A DNA stretch of 64,000 bases. Source: Aurelia coerulea (lineage: Eukaryota; Cnidaria; Scyphozoa; Semaeostomeae; Ulmaridae). The stretch lies in contig CM076949.1 of NCBI GenBank assembly GCA_039566865.1, positions 5,423,501 through 5,487,500 of the forward strand, read 5' to 3'. Below, piece by piece: positions 10,298 through 21,059 of this stretch. Position numbers and translations under genes: made by a program. Each line of letters starts with the position of its first letter. Positions within the stretch are counted from its first letter, which is position 1. The notes below the pieces were generated by a model, which was not told where the DNA came from, did no database searches, and saw nothing but the letters and a program-made list of their open reading frames with translations.

Positions 10298-12346
10298 CCC
10301 GGGGGTGAAGCTACCCAAAACCGGGGACGGGGACTTGAGTAGGTCATCTAGGCAAGAGTACCCAAAACCGGGGAGAATATTTTGAAAAGACCACCCAAAA
10401 CTGGGGTAACTTTTATGACGAAATACCAAAAATTGTGGAATTCCTGTAATCCCACACCTGCAACATATTTCACATGAAAAACCTTTCTTCCTAATTCAAA
10501 CAGATTCAAACTGTGTAGAAGCTCTACAAATGTGTTCTGTACAAAAAGTAATGTGCTGGAGCCAAACTATTATGGAACATTATGAGGGACCATTATGGAA
10601 ACAAGGTTGCACTGATCTTTTAATGCTTATCCCTGCCATTTTCAATTGGGGGTATTTTTAGGTTCAAGTTTTAACTTTTATATTATATGGTACACTTGTA
10701 ATTAAACTGATTATTTTTTCCTAAATTCATGTTTTTAATTCATAGCAAGACCAAATTCTAAAAAATACATACATACATAGAACAAAACAGCAAATTCTTG
10801 GGTCAACATGTATATCCCAATCTATATACAATAATATAATTATGAGCAAATGCAGAGCTTAATCAGTGACAGTGGGCCACTTTGGTCAACACTATGCTGT
10901 ATTCGTTTCTTCTATTTGCTTGATTAATATTTACTTTAGTGCTTTAGTGCATATCTAAATGTCTAAATATCACAACAAACACAGCAACCTGCAAGATTAT
11001 TCCATGTGTGTACAAAAACTGCACAAGAAATCGTCATCAGTAGTGTGCCTTTCATGAATAAGCATAAGCTTGATGAGATGGAAAGGGATTCACCATGCTT
11101 GCTGATCAAGACTTGCTGATCAAGATAATAACCATCTGTTATACTGTTTTGACAACAATTATTGAGCTCTCGCCTCTCTGTTTGCTTAATCAATAATGAG
11201 GCAAGATCTGGCAGCCAAAGAAATCTGAGGTTGAGGTAACGCCCAAGGCCTATTGGTTAGTAGAGGAGGCCTAATAATTTACATACTTCCCCTTTAGTGT
11301 GAGTGTAACAGCAAAAATCCTGTTCAGTTATGGCATAATTTGAACTTATAATACAATAAAAGTGGAGACATACCCTCCCTGGTGTGTGGCATTGCTATCT
11401 TTCGCCTTTTGTAATTTTGCCATCTCTCCAGTTTTCAAGTTTTCAAAATTTACAACAACATAACAACAACGACAACAAGTTTAGTTTCGCGCCCTTTAGG
11501 GCGAAAGCGAGGTCATTCGAAAATGACCGAGCAAAATTTTTCAGAATATTTCACAACTGATTGAGGCAATTGTCTGAAAGCAACGAAAGAAGGCTTTTAC
11601 TGAAGATTTCATCTCATCTGATGTTATTTGATGGAGTAATCTTGAATATTTCAATGAACTTGAAAATAGTGTGCATACTATCAGATACTATCAACCTGAA
11701 ACCACAGAGAACCACAGTAGCAGTAGAGACTTGTTGGCTTGGCCTTGGGGTATGTATGTGTCAAACACACATATCCCATCCAGCATTGATATGATTTCAT
11801 GCCATGGTAGAACGACAACGATGGATGGCGAAGCATCAGACAGAGCAGGCAGATAACAGTCACTAATTTATAGTAGAGTGCATATAATGTGGTGTATTAA
11901 CAAGAGCAGAAATGCTCCAGGAGAAGTTACTACAGCAAAGACTTTGTATCAAAGAGAACAGGGAACATATGCTCCACTTCACCAGTAGTGTCAAACCATG
12001 TGATGTTATGAACTTCAAAAGACTTCGAAAACTGCTTTATTAGTAAAAACAAAAAATGAATTGGCGTGAGTTGTCAAGCAATAAGCATCAGTAACTAATC
12101 AGACCTCTTATAGAGATGAGCTCAAACTTTAGTTTGCGTTGGACAAGTAAGGAGTGGTAGAATTCCTACCCAAAACTGAGGATGATAGGATCTTCCTGAA
12201 AAAAAGGTGTTAGTATGAATTTATAACCCAAAACCGGGGATTGTGAGAAATTTATGACCCAAAACTGGGGACTGATCGGAATTTATGACCCAAAACCGGG
12301 GTCCACAAGTCCCCGTACCCCGGTTTTGGGTAGCTTCACCCCCGGG
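10298..12346. mobile_element. 2.05-kb TIR element with CCCGGGGG ends, 8-bp TSD
   Basis: Both ends start CCCGGGGGTGAAGCTACCC and stay complementary for about 40 bp. Perfect 8-bp duplications ATTACAAT flank it (10290-10297 and 12347-12354). Near each end are several copies of ACCCAAAACCGGGGA or close variants (10313, 10360 and 10393 on the left; 12169, 12226, 12258 and 12286 on the right), which look like subterminal binding-site repeats. The 1.7-kb AT-rich middle has no recognisable transposase, so it is non-autonomous or captured DNA. CCCGGGG ends and 8-bp duplication link it to the poly-G-tipped elements. Confidence 0.84.
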
Positions 12347-12389
12347 ATTACAATCATAAATAATTTATCTACAACTATTTACAATAAAT

Positions 12390-13229
12390 TTACAACCGAC
12401 CCTTTATCTTGTTCTTAAAAGAAGATAAAGAGGGAGCTTGCTTGGCCTCGCGGCAGAGATCATTCCAGATTTTTGCTCCACGAAATGCGAACGCTTTCTG
12501 TCCATTACTAGTTTTCATGAATGGCACTAGCAAGTCAGTTTCGGCATTTCTAAGGTTGATAATATTGCGATCAGAATTTCTAACAAATAAATGCGAGAGA
12601 TAATCAGGCGCGAGACTATTAACAGATTTATATACAGTTGTTGCAGTCTCACTTCTGATCATATCCCTCACAGTTGGCCATTTTAACTCTGTAATCAAAG
12701 CTTCGGCAGGAGCATCGTAGCTGCTATTTGTAATAATTCTAGCGGCACGATTCTGCAATTTCTGAAGCTTAACCAGTCGGAACTCAGCACAGTTCCCCCA
12801 CACAGAACAGCAGTACCGAAAATGTGGCTCTACAATACCTCTATATAATTTGCAAAGTACAGTTTTTGGCAAAAATTTCTTTGCATATTTTAAAAAACCT
12901 AACGAGCGGGAGACTTTGGCTTGAACAGATTTAATTTGCTCGTCCCACACGAGGTACTGGTCAACTTGGACACCAAGATACTTAATACTGTCGACGAGTT
13001 CTACAGGGGAATCATCGATAACAAATGCAGGAGAATCCACAGTGTTTTCACCAATCTTTTTAAGATTTGGTCTAGATCCGATTACCATTGCCTGAGTCTT
13101 GATTACATTCAAAGACAATTTATTGCCCTGAAGCCATTCTTTCAAACATTTCAATTCGTTGTTGAGCGTTTCAGTTAGATCCTCAATGCTCTTAGAGGAA
13201 TAGGATATGCTAGTATCGTCGGCGTACAT
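12390..13229 (-). CDS. LINE reverse transcriptase C-terminal part, 5'-truncated
   Basis: The 279-codon frame opens at MYADDTSISY, the catalytic YADD box of reverse transcriptase. It continues through the thumb-like LNNELKCLKEWL..NKLSLN..KTQAM block, IKYLGVQVD, LYRGIVEPHFRYCCSVWG, LQKLQNRAARIIT, and ends with KAFAFRGAKIWNDL and FKNKIKGRL. This order is standard for the 3' half of ORF2 in Jockey/CR1/L2-group non-LTR retrotransposons. The endonuclease and the fingers/palm start are missing, so the product would be inactive although the surviving frame is undamaged. The ATG is simply the methionine before YADD, not a native start. The intact frame indicates a fairly recent insertion. Confidence 0.9.
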   Translation of the reverse strand: MYADDTSISYSSKSIEDLTETLNNELKCLKEWLQGNKLSLNVIKTQAMVIGSRPNLKKIGENTVDSPAFVIDDSPVELVDSIKYLGVQVDQYLVWDEQIKSVQAKVSRSLGFLKYAKKFLPKTVLCKLYRGIVEPHFRYCCSVWGNCAEFRLVKLQKLQNRAARIITNSSYDAPAEALITELKWPTVRDMIRSETATTVYKSVNSLAPDYLSHLFVRNSDRNIINLRNAETDLLVPFMKTSNGQKAFAFRGAKIWNDLCREAKQAPSLSSFKNKIKGRL

Positions 13230-13231
13230 CG

Positions 13232-13985
13232 TAACTTTGCAGTTTAACTAACTTTGCAGTTTCCGTCCGACTGTCCCGGCTAGACGAATACATAGTTGCA
13301 TCAAGGGCCTAGAGTTTCTTAGGTTTCTTTAAATCCTTTAGTTTTTACATTTAGAGATACTCAGTTTGGTACTAGCTTAATGTCAAATTATTGTCGGTAT
13401 GTAAATAATGGTACTATGCCATTCCATTCATAAGCGTACGAAGCAGGGGGCTGGGAGGGGCGGTAGTCAACCTGTGTGTTGGATAAATGTACACAAATCA
13501 ACCTTTTTCGGACAAACATTTTGGCAAACGATATGATTTTTACCGAGGAGCCTCCATAGCCCATAGATTTTATATTCCCGTACGCTCAAGGCTCCATTCC
13601 ATTTTTTCCATACCAAATCATCCTTACATTCCATGTTTTAGAAATATGACATTATGTATTCTAACCAGCATGTGTCTAAAATAGCAAAAATATTTTAGTA
13701 TACAACTTCCAGGTCAACTATTTAAACACCTGTTGCTAACATTATAGCACGGAAAATTTATTTATTAATAATGCAATCGATGCAATTATGCTAGATTTAT
13801 GCTGATTGTAATTTTCTAAATATTTATTATCACACCCGCTTGTGTATCCCAGTGTTATTGACGTGCATAGAAAGCATCCCAAATAGGAGTACATGGTCAA
13901 CAAAAATGCTTTCTTTAGGAGTAACTTGAATCATAAACAGAATTAAGCCGGGGGACACCGCACCTATCCAGGTTTTTAAAAGTGC
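13232..13985. other. Non-coding spacer
   Basis: No gene or bounded element recognised between the LINE and the TA-target MITE. Confidence 0.35.
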
Positions 13986-13989
13986 CATA

Positions 13990-14378
13990 CATTCATTTTT
14001 TTTATAAGAAACTAAGGTCCGGGGCTGGTAGGCAGTTTCTTAAACTTTTGGGCCATTTTGCTGCCACAAGTTTCTTACGTGTTTCTTATCTTTTTATTGC
14101 CGGAAGTTTAGAGTTGATTTTATCTTGTCTAAAGGGCTCCCAAATTACTTAGTAAGTCTCTCAAAACGAGTAAATAACATGATTCGCACTCAAAATATTG
14201 TCCAAACAGTTGCTATAACTGTACAGTGTCAAAATATTTTTGAGTGTGACAGGAAAATTAAAACTGAAAATTACAGAAGTTTCTTAGCTTTATTCAATTC
14301 AGGTAGGGTTGTTTCTTAGCTTTCGAAAATTTGAGCCTACCGTTTCTTATAAGCGGTTTCTTATAAAAAAAATGAATG
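13990..14378. mobile_element. TA-target MITE, copy 2 (intact)
   Basis: TIRs CATTCATTTTTTTTATAAG and complement, flanked by TA (13988-13989 and 14379-14380). It is the uninterrupted version of the element at 2170-4054, sharing the block around CTAAGGTCCGG.GCTGGTAGGC at the left and TCAGGTAGGGTTGTTTCTTA at the right. Length 389 bp; non-coding. Confidence 0.82.
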
Positions 14379-14778
14379 TATTTCAACTTGAAAATATCCT
14401 TTTCCCGTTTCCATGGTACGGGGTTGTGCCACTCAGAATCTAAAAGTACCAGGTTAAATCTCGAAAAGATGTTTTCTTCATTTCAATTTTTAAAGCTGAA
14501 ACTCGCGTGAAAATGAATATGGCCTGGATATGAATCTAATGAATCTAATGAATATGAATATGAATATGAATCTGACTGATGGTAGGAATCTTGCAAAACA
14601 TCATTTGCTAAAATCGCTCGTGATCAAGGAACGAAAAGATTGATTTCGACCAAACAAACTTTTATTTTCATGCCATGCATTTGAAAGAAACGAATTTACG
14701 AAATGAACTGCATCCAGCCTGCCCCATCCGAATATGACAAAAAAGGCCCTGGAGACGAGGTTGAACTGCATCAATAGA

Positions 14779-15025
14779 AATAGACCTTTTAGCTATTCTA
14801 CAAAAGAGCCTGGATCGAGCGTTATTTTTATACACGAGGTTCGATAGAGTGGAGTTAGAGCTTCTATCAATATTGTGCATATTCGAAAATTCTACAAAGT
14901 GCACTTTGTAGAATTTTCGAATTTGCACAATAGTGATAGAAGCTCTTAACACCACTCTATCGAGCCTCGCGTATAAAAATAACGCTCGATCCAGGCTCTT
15001 TTGTAGAATAGCTAAAAGGTCTATT
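14779..15025. repeat. 247-bp near-perfect palindrome, AATAGACC ends
   Basis: The arms AATAGACCTTTTAGCTATTC... and their complement meet at CAAAGTGCACTTTG near 14902. A transcript would fold into a hairpin of about 115 bp. The AATAGAC ends recur at 48793-49001, which suggests a fold-back MITE family. No clear TSD was found. Confidence 0.7.
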
Positions 15026-15118
15026 GGCAAACCCTCTACATTTTGTCTGGCACACCCGGCATAATATTGTGGTAAGCAGAAATCTCTCATATTTCCCGTT
15101 CACGATTGAGCAATTTAA

Positions 15119-15433
15119 AGGGGCTCCGTCATCAAAATGTAAACAAAACGATGATTTTTGCAGTTTTTTGAAAGGTGATATCGCACAGGATTTTCGTATT
15201 TTTTTCAAAATGAAAGTTGCTGTTTGGGCATTAATCATTGTACTTCAATAAGGAACAAACCAAACATTCATATTTTCTACGATTGCTCGGATATATGTGG
15301 ACTTTTAACGGTCGTTTTTTGGTGGCTTGGGTGAAGCCACCAATCAAACTGTAGAGAACAATGGATGAAGAATGGATAATCGGCGACACATGCGAGTTTA
15401 CGGATTTGTTTACTGTTTGACGACGGAGCCCCT
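15119..15433. mobile_element. TTAA-target MITE
   Basis: Inverted ends AGGGGCTCCGTCATCAAA and AGGGGCTCCGTCGTCAAA, flanked by TTAA (15115-15118 and 15434-15437). A four-base TTAA target is used by piggyBac-type and Kolobok-type transposases. It has no coding capacity. Confidence 0.7.
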
Positions 15434-15923
15434 TTAACCATAATAACGTCTAAACCTCAGAACTAGGTGAAAAATAAAAAAATCTGTAATTTTGAGACAA
15501 TAAAGATATCAAAAACTGCCACTGCCGGGTATTTCAGTTTCAAAGAAAACATATTGGTTTTTGCTCTTACAGCAAGCTGCATTTGAAATCGGCCATACTT
15601 ACTAGAATATCAATTAAATGATAGATAATTCGATTGATGCATCCAAACTGCATATCAATGGAAAGAATATGGATTGTGCTTTCAGGTGGTATACGATTCA
15701 TCTACTTAAATCTTAGCATTTTTTAGAAGTTTGAACAATAGTATAGTTGTGTTGCGTTTTCTGAAACGCCCCGTTTACATACATCGCCTGATACTTCGTC
15801 TCGGCATACGAGGGTTCCTCAGAGCCGAACTGATGATTCTATTTTTGATACGTCAACTGCCATGAGATTAATTCATTAAAACTGATAAAATCAGCGCTCG
15901 CAAAGATGAATTTTTGCCTGCAG

Positions 15924-16532
15924 CGCGTCCCAAAAAAATTGTGCCTCGTTTGCCTAAAGATTGCAACAAAAAGGCATAAAATTCTCACCAAAATTTCTTA
16001 TGATGTTGCTCTTCAGATGTTCAATAAAGTTTGCTGCCATCCCCGTAAAATCCGTTAAAAAATGATGGAGCTATGACCTTCAGAAGACCAAATTTTCCTG
16101 ATGACTGAAACCAGCGGTCGGCCATTTGGTCTTCTGACTATTTTGCGGTGCTAAGTAGTTTCACGTGAGGTAAGAAATAATTTCTGTGAGGTAAGAAATA
16201 ATTTCTGTGAGGTCAGAAATAGTGGAACTCTCTGAGAATTATCGGAATTGTCATGAGAGCTATGAAACTGGAGGCTGCTATTTCATTTTCCATACTTGAA
16301 GATATTTATCGCTGCAAAATAGTAAGAAAAAATGGCCGACCGCTGGCTTCAGTCATCAGGTAAATTTGGTCTTCGGAAGGTCATAGCTCCATCATTTTTC
16401 AACGGATTTTTACGGGGATGGCAGCAAACTTTATTTGAACATCTGAAAAGCAACATCATATAAAAGTTTTGCGAGAATCTTTTGCCGTTTTATCACAATC
16501 TTCAGGCAAACGGGGCACAATTCCTTCAAAAG
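15924..16532. mobile_element. Degenerate copy of the fold-back element at 54299
   Basis: Inverted arms contain TGATGGAGCTATGACCTTC, the inner AACCAGCGGTCGG/CCGACCGCTGG pair and outer TTGTGCC..GTTTGCC. All are shared with the intact TA-flanked element at 54299-54891. The outermost bases have decayed. A short tandem GTGAGGTAAGAAATAATTTCT lies in the loop (about 16164-16215). Confidence 0.72.
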
Positions 16533-16677
16533 ACTTTCCATCACCCAAACTGGACCATACTCTCTGAAACGTCAATCAAGGGTTGCCTTTTTTTCTAAAA
16601 CCAATAACTCAAATCAAGGGTTGCCTTTTTTTTCTAAAACCGGTAAAATCAATCTTTAATCCTAAAAATAGCTGTCT

Positions 16678-17200
16678 TTGCTTTCGAAGAGGGAACTCCC
16701 ACAAAAAGCCCCTTCCAAAAATCTGCAAAAACGAGTGAAAATAATGAGCACATTTTCCTTAGTTTTCCTTCCTAAAAACGATGACACTCACATGTATTCG
16801 TATATTTTGTCCTCTTGGGAGAATGGAATCCCCCTGCATAGGTTATTGATATCAGGGGGAAGACTTGTTCATCCTCCCAAGATGATAGCACGTGATAAAG
16901 CGTGCAGAAGTCATTGCTGTAAGGCCCGTGTAAGGCAGAAATGCTAGGGAAATTTGTTCATGATTTTGGACACGTTTGAAGGTTCTTTGAAGATGCTTTC
17001 ACGTGAAAATCCCTCAAAAATTTAAGAACGAAGTGGCCGATTTTAGTCAGGTAAATTTCAAAATGGAGTTGAACATGTCTACCATTAAACTATATATTTC
17101 TCGATATCATCGTCTTGATATGCAGGTAGCCATGGCCTTTGAAACGGGGATTCTTTTTTTGACTCACCCAATAGAATTGCATCCAGCAAAAACCATGATT
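16678..17200 (+). repeat. Dispersed repeat also present inverted at 22.8-23.2 kb
   Basis: The plus strand here and the minus strand of 22820-23155 carry the same sequence, recognisable even in translation (KAPSKNLQKR versus KAPFENLQKR; WENGIPLHRL versus CENGIPLNKF). It ends at 17.17 kb with TTTTTTGACTCACCC, the same terminus as the old repeat near 5.8 kb. I treat the ORFs as shadows of a non-coding transposon family. Confidence 0.55.
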
Positions 17201-17289
17201 GCAGGCTGCAGGCTGTGTGCAGACGATAGTCATTCAAAGAAGAGTTCTTTTGAATGACTATAGTCAGACCTTGCTTGAAGATGCTTGCA

Positions 17290-18015
17290 GCGAAGAAGCG
17301 CCCATTGGCTCTTTAACGAAGGCTAAAGGAGCTATGTTTGCGCTGATGTTTCTAAGAAAGGACTAAGTAAGGCCAGACATGTCGTCAATAAACAGTCGAT
17401 AATGAAACATGTGTGGTGCTCGGTAGACATTCGGGCTAGCGGTTTCCTTCATCTCTGTGTTGATTTTTAATATGAAATCAAAATAGCAGGATGAAAGAAA
17501 AGAGCGCACACCTGAAGAATACAATCATTTCTTCAGCCTTGGAAACACACGATTCCTATTGCAACGAAAATCATCTATAATTCGATTTGACGAAAACTGA
17601 TATTTCTTCTGGAATAAATTGATTTAATCCTAGGAAATAAAAATATTTATTGAACTATATATAACAAGAAATCTCCATGGAAATTACAGGTATGATTCTA
17701 TGAGTGGAAAACTATGATATATTATTTATTCATATGTATCATTGAATTTAGGTTTCTTTGTTTTGAATTGTTTTATTGGTTCGAAACTAGAAGGTCAACG
17801 CAGGTCAAGAAGAATTTATATCACTTGTTGATCATGTTTTCTTATGACTTTGAGATGTGATTCTTCAGATAAGATACTAGTTTGGCAGCATAGGAAATGT
17901 TCAATTGGTTCTCGCATGGCTGAAAACCACAAAATGTTTCTATTAATTGATGTGGTAGGTACTGCTTCATCTTTTGAACTTGATCAATTGTTATCTATAG
18001 AGTGCTTACGTCAAT
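17290..18015. other. Non-coding stretch left of the satellite
   Basis: No gene recognised. A 76-codon ORF at 17844-18074 has no family resemblance. Its end overlaps a diverged zeroth copy of the satellite unit. Confidence 0.35.
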
Positions 18016-18019
18016 CATT

Positions 18020-18960
18020 GTCGGTGATTGCATTGATGCAGTTTGGTACGGTAAGCATTTTCTGTTGTGACTAATAGTTTACACAAATGATGGCAAGGAA
18101 TGTTGGACATTCCTTGTATCTTCTGCAAGAAATTTGTCAAGTTTGATCGATATGTATGAAAATGTATAAATATAGCTGATAGTGTTATTGGGTAGATGAT
18201 TGTCGATGGTTATGCCGATGCAATTCAGGTAAGCACTTTTGTTGTGACCAATTGTTTGGACAAAAGATGGCAAGAAAAAATTGACCTCCGTTGTATCTTC
18301 TGCAAGAAGTTAGTCACGGTTGAGCGATATGTTTAACTATATGTCGCTGACAGTGTGATCGGGTAGATGGTTGTCAATGAATATGCTAATGCAGATCAGG
18401 TAAGAATTTTCTGTTGTGACTTCTCGTTTACAAAAGAGATGGCAAGAAATATTGGACCTTCTTTGTATCTTCTGCAAGAAATTTGTCAAGTTTGATCCAT
18501 ATGTATAAATATTTGTAGCTGATAGTATGATCGTGTAGACGGTTGTCGATGATTATGCTAACGCAATTCAGGTGAGAATTGTCTGTTGTGACTCATAGTT
18601 TACACCAGCGATGGCAAGAAATATTGGACATTCTTTGCATCTTCTGCAAGAAATTTGTCAAGTTTGATCCATATGTATAAATTTATGTAGCTGATAGTAT
18701 GATCGTGTAGATGGTTGTCGATGATTATGATAATGCAGTTCAGGTAAGAATTGTCTGTTGTGACTTATAGTTTACACCAGAGATGGCAAGAAATATTGGA
18801 CATTCTTTGCATCTTCTGCAAGGAATTTGTCAAGTTTGATCCATATGTATAAATTTATGTAGCTGATAGTATGATCGTGTAGATGGTTGTCAATGATTAT
18901 GCTAATGCAGTTCAGGTGAGAATTGTCTGCTGTGACTTATAGTTTACACAAGAGAGAGTT
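18020..18960 (+). repeat. About 172-bp tandem repeat with splice-like 33-nt cassette
   Basis: Five units follow each other at 171-172 bp spacing, after a diverged partial unit. Every unit contains a 33-nt segment with GTAG before it and CAG|GTAAG or CAG|GTGAG at its end: 18196-18228, 18367-18399, 18539-18571, 18711-18743 and 18883-18915. Each is open in the same phase and would encode an 11-mer such as MVVDDYANAVQ. The last three units are almost identical over their full length and the first two are older. It is either an ordinary satellite or an array of micro-exons. No flanking gene was found to settle this. Confidence 0.85.
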
Positions 18961-19017
18961 TAAACCAAGTTTCTAGATTTGTCAATGTGTTGAGGCAACA
19001 GACTGTACGGTGTGATC

Positions 19018-19094
19018 TAGCCTGCGTGCAGACTCAACCATCCTAAAGTGTAGAGTGTCTACACTTTAGGATAGTCGAGTCTGCACGCAGACTA
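19018..19094. mobile_element. 77-bp hairpin element, TAGCCTGCGTGCAGACTC ends
   Basis: Near-perfect palindrome with the same termini as the 420-bp element at 47129-47548. It is flanked by GGTGTGATC at 19009-19017 and 19095-19103 (9 bp, or 8 bp if the shared G is counted in the element). Confidence 0.75.
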
Positions 19095-19103
19095 GGTGTG
19101 ATC

Positions 19104-20216
19104 CAGTAAGCAATGGAATAAAGCCTTATTGGTAGCTGTTAAATCCTTGTCATATTTTCTGAAGAAGATCGTCATATTTAATCTCTAAGAAACGCTTTCC
19201 TGAAATAATTCAAGCTCGTTCTGCCGCAAGGGCAGGAACCTTCTTGGCAGTTCTTTTGGATCGTATTTTAGGTAAAATCAATAAAAATTTGAATTTCAGA
19301 CGATTACTATTATTTGCTACCCATCAATAAGTAAGACCTTCATGCTGTTTCGTTTTCTTAAATTTGAAAGATGCTACTCTTGAAGACCACTTGATGCTTC
19401 GATAAACAATTAATTTGAATTTCTTAAAGTCTACAAATTCTTTGTGCATATGAATGCGTGATTAAAGATGAAGGTGTTCAGTTATGATTTAGATTCGTAA
19501 GCTTTAAAATATCAAGCGTCAACAACTCTGTTGAGTTTTTGAGTGTTTGAATAAGCGCAGATGTTTATTAAAGCAGTTGTGGGATTTTAACTAAAATTGT
19601 ACAAACCATTTGTGTCTTTGGGTTTGTCTCAATGCTCAATAGTCATTAGTATGTTCATAGAATAATTTGGTCAGTTTTAACAGAATTTCTAGTGGAGATA
19701 TACGGTACTATCTATCCGCAACGTACAGCAATTTAATATCAGTCATAAAGACCTGGTGCTCACCAGCACAAAGATTCTTCGACTTCAGAACTTGTGTAAG
19801 TAGCCCACAGACTATTGAGTAAATAGATACTAAATCCAAGATATACGAAGATATGAAGATATAAAATATACAAAGATATAAATATACAAAGATATAAATA
19901 TACAAAGATATATAGATACAAAGATAGATATAAAGATACAAAGAAGATATAAAGATATAAACCATACAATGATAACAAAGATATACCATAAAAGCTCTAT
20001 TAAGCCTCCTTTCTAATAATTCATTTTTGTGTGCACAAGGCATGAGATAGCTAACCAGGTTTAAAAGCATACTCGTGTTCTATCATAGATTTTCGCATGT
20101 GATTCAAACTCCTAATGGTCAGCCTCTGAATCAGATATACAAAATATCCCAGGCAAATTTCTAAGTCAAAACAAATAAGGTATAAATAATTGGGCTTCGA
20201 ACAGAGTTCTCAATTT
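19104..20216. other. Non-coding stretch with an AAAGATATA microsatellite
   Basis: No gene is visible. Bases 19805-19985 are an impure AAAGATATA/AAATATACAAAGATATA tract on the plus strand. The long tyrosine/leucine-rich minus-strand ORFs across it are artefacts of this simple sequence. Confidence 0.55.
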
Positions 20217-20225
20217 AGATTCAAT

Positions 20226-20826
20226 AACAAGGACAGATTTGGTAAGACAATAGCACGAATTGGTTTTGATTGACACCGCAATTTAAAGCGATTAGCGATT
20301 GCAGACGAAGGAAATTCTCTCAACCAGAAATTCAAAACAAACAAAGCCGCAAATGTTTCTCTGAAACCCAGGTAGCTAGTGCGCTCGTTGTACAATCCAG
20401 AAATTGTTCTTAAGGGCAATCATGAGTGTTTATCGAAAGAAGAAGGATATATCTAAATATCTACCTCGGGCATTTTATTTCTTTGGTTCAGAAGCTGAGC
20501 AGTAAGTGCTTTAATTACATCAAAAAAACAAGGGAATTGAATCGCCTCTCAATCGGCTTTTGAATAAAACAAATTAAATGCCAGTGACAGGTGTGTAGAT
20601 ATATCCTTCTTCTCTCGATCTATGCTCATGTTTGCTCTTAAAAACAGTTTCTGGAATGCACAACGAGCGAGCTAGCTACCTGGGTTTCAGAGAAATTTTT
20701 GCAGCTTTGTTTTTTTTTTAATTACTGGTTGAGAGAATTTCCTTTGTCTGCGATCGCTAATCGCTTTGAATTGCGGTTTCAATCAAAACCAACTCGTGCT
20801 ATTGTCTTACCAAATCTGTCCTTGTT
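20226..20826. mobile_element. Fold-back MITE, AACAAGGACAG family, copy at 20 kb
   Basis: Inverted ends AACAAGGACAGATTTGG and complement, with 9-bp duplications AGATTCAAT (20217-20225) and AAATTCAAT (20827-20835) that differ at one base. The body is colinear with 28282-28963, 31861-32445 and 37609-37975, and the terminal 100 bp are related to the AACAAGAG pair at 5816 and 55213. The arms flank a loop containing GGGCATTTTATTT. Confidence 0.82.
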
Positions 20827-20914
20827 AAATTCAATACAATTGTCAGTTTTAGAAATTGAATTTAAATGTCAATGGCAAACAAGTCATGGACCAGAATGGA
20901 ACGTGTAATTCCTT

Positions 20915-21050
20915 TTTTATATATATATTCCATTATAAATTTACAACACATGATTACTAATTACTATACCTGCAGCTAACGCTACCCTACTACAGAGACG
21001 ATACCCCAAGGAGCAAAATATTTTGTCTACCCAGAGGCCATAACATAAAA
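20915..21050 (-). mobile_element. LINE-type 3' tail
   Basis: On the minus strand this reads GGCCTCTGGGTAGACAAAAT ... GGGGTATCGTC, then an AT-rich end. It is colinear with 57671-57840, where an A run follows. This conserved tail without an ORF is best explained as the 3' UTR of a truncated non-LTR retrotransposon or its SINE partner. Confidence 0.5.
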
Positions 21051-21059
21051 AGATGAATA

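Larger units (their letters stand above)
10155..13231 (-). mobile_element. 5'-truncated LINE interrupted by a TIR element
   Basis: Reading the minus strand, an RT frame (13229-12390) is followed by a short 3' UTR, then the insertion 10298-12346, then the rest of the UTR. That remaining part includes a GTCAT..TGAC hairpin and CGGGGCTACCGTGCATAAAT, and ends in an A-rich tail (T run at 10160-10170 on the plus strand). The 5' end is truncated inside the RT domain. Excising 10298-12346 together with one copy of ATTACAAT rejoins the UTR. Confidence 0.78.

Noticed and set aside
18020..18960. CRISPR-like array
   Set aside because: Units are 172-bp tandem copies without unique spacers, and the DNA is eukaryotic.
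19708..20070. Tyrosine/isoleucine-rich minus-strand ORFs resembling membrane proteins
   Set aside because: They are translations of the AAAGATATA microsatellite.
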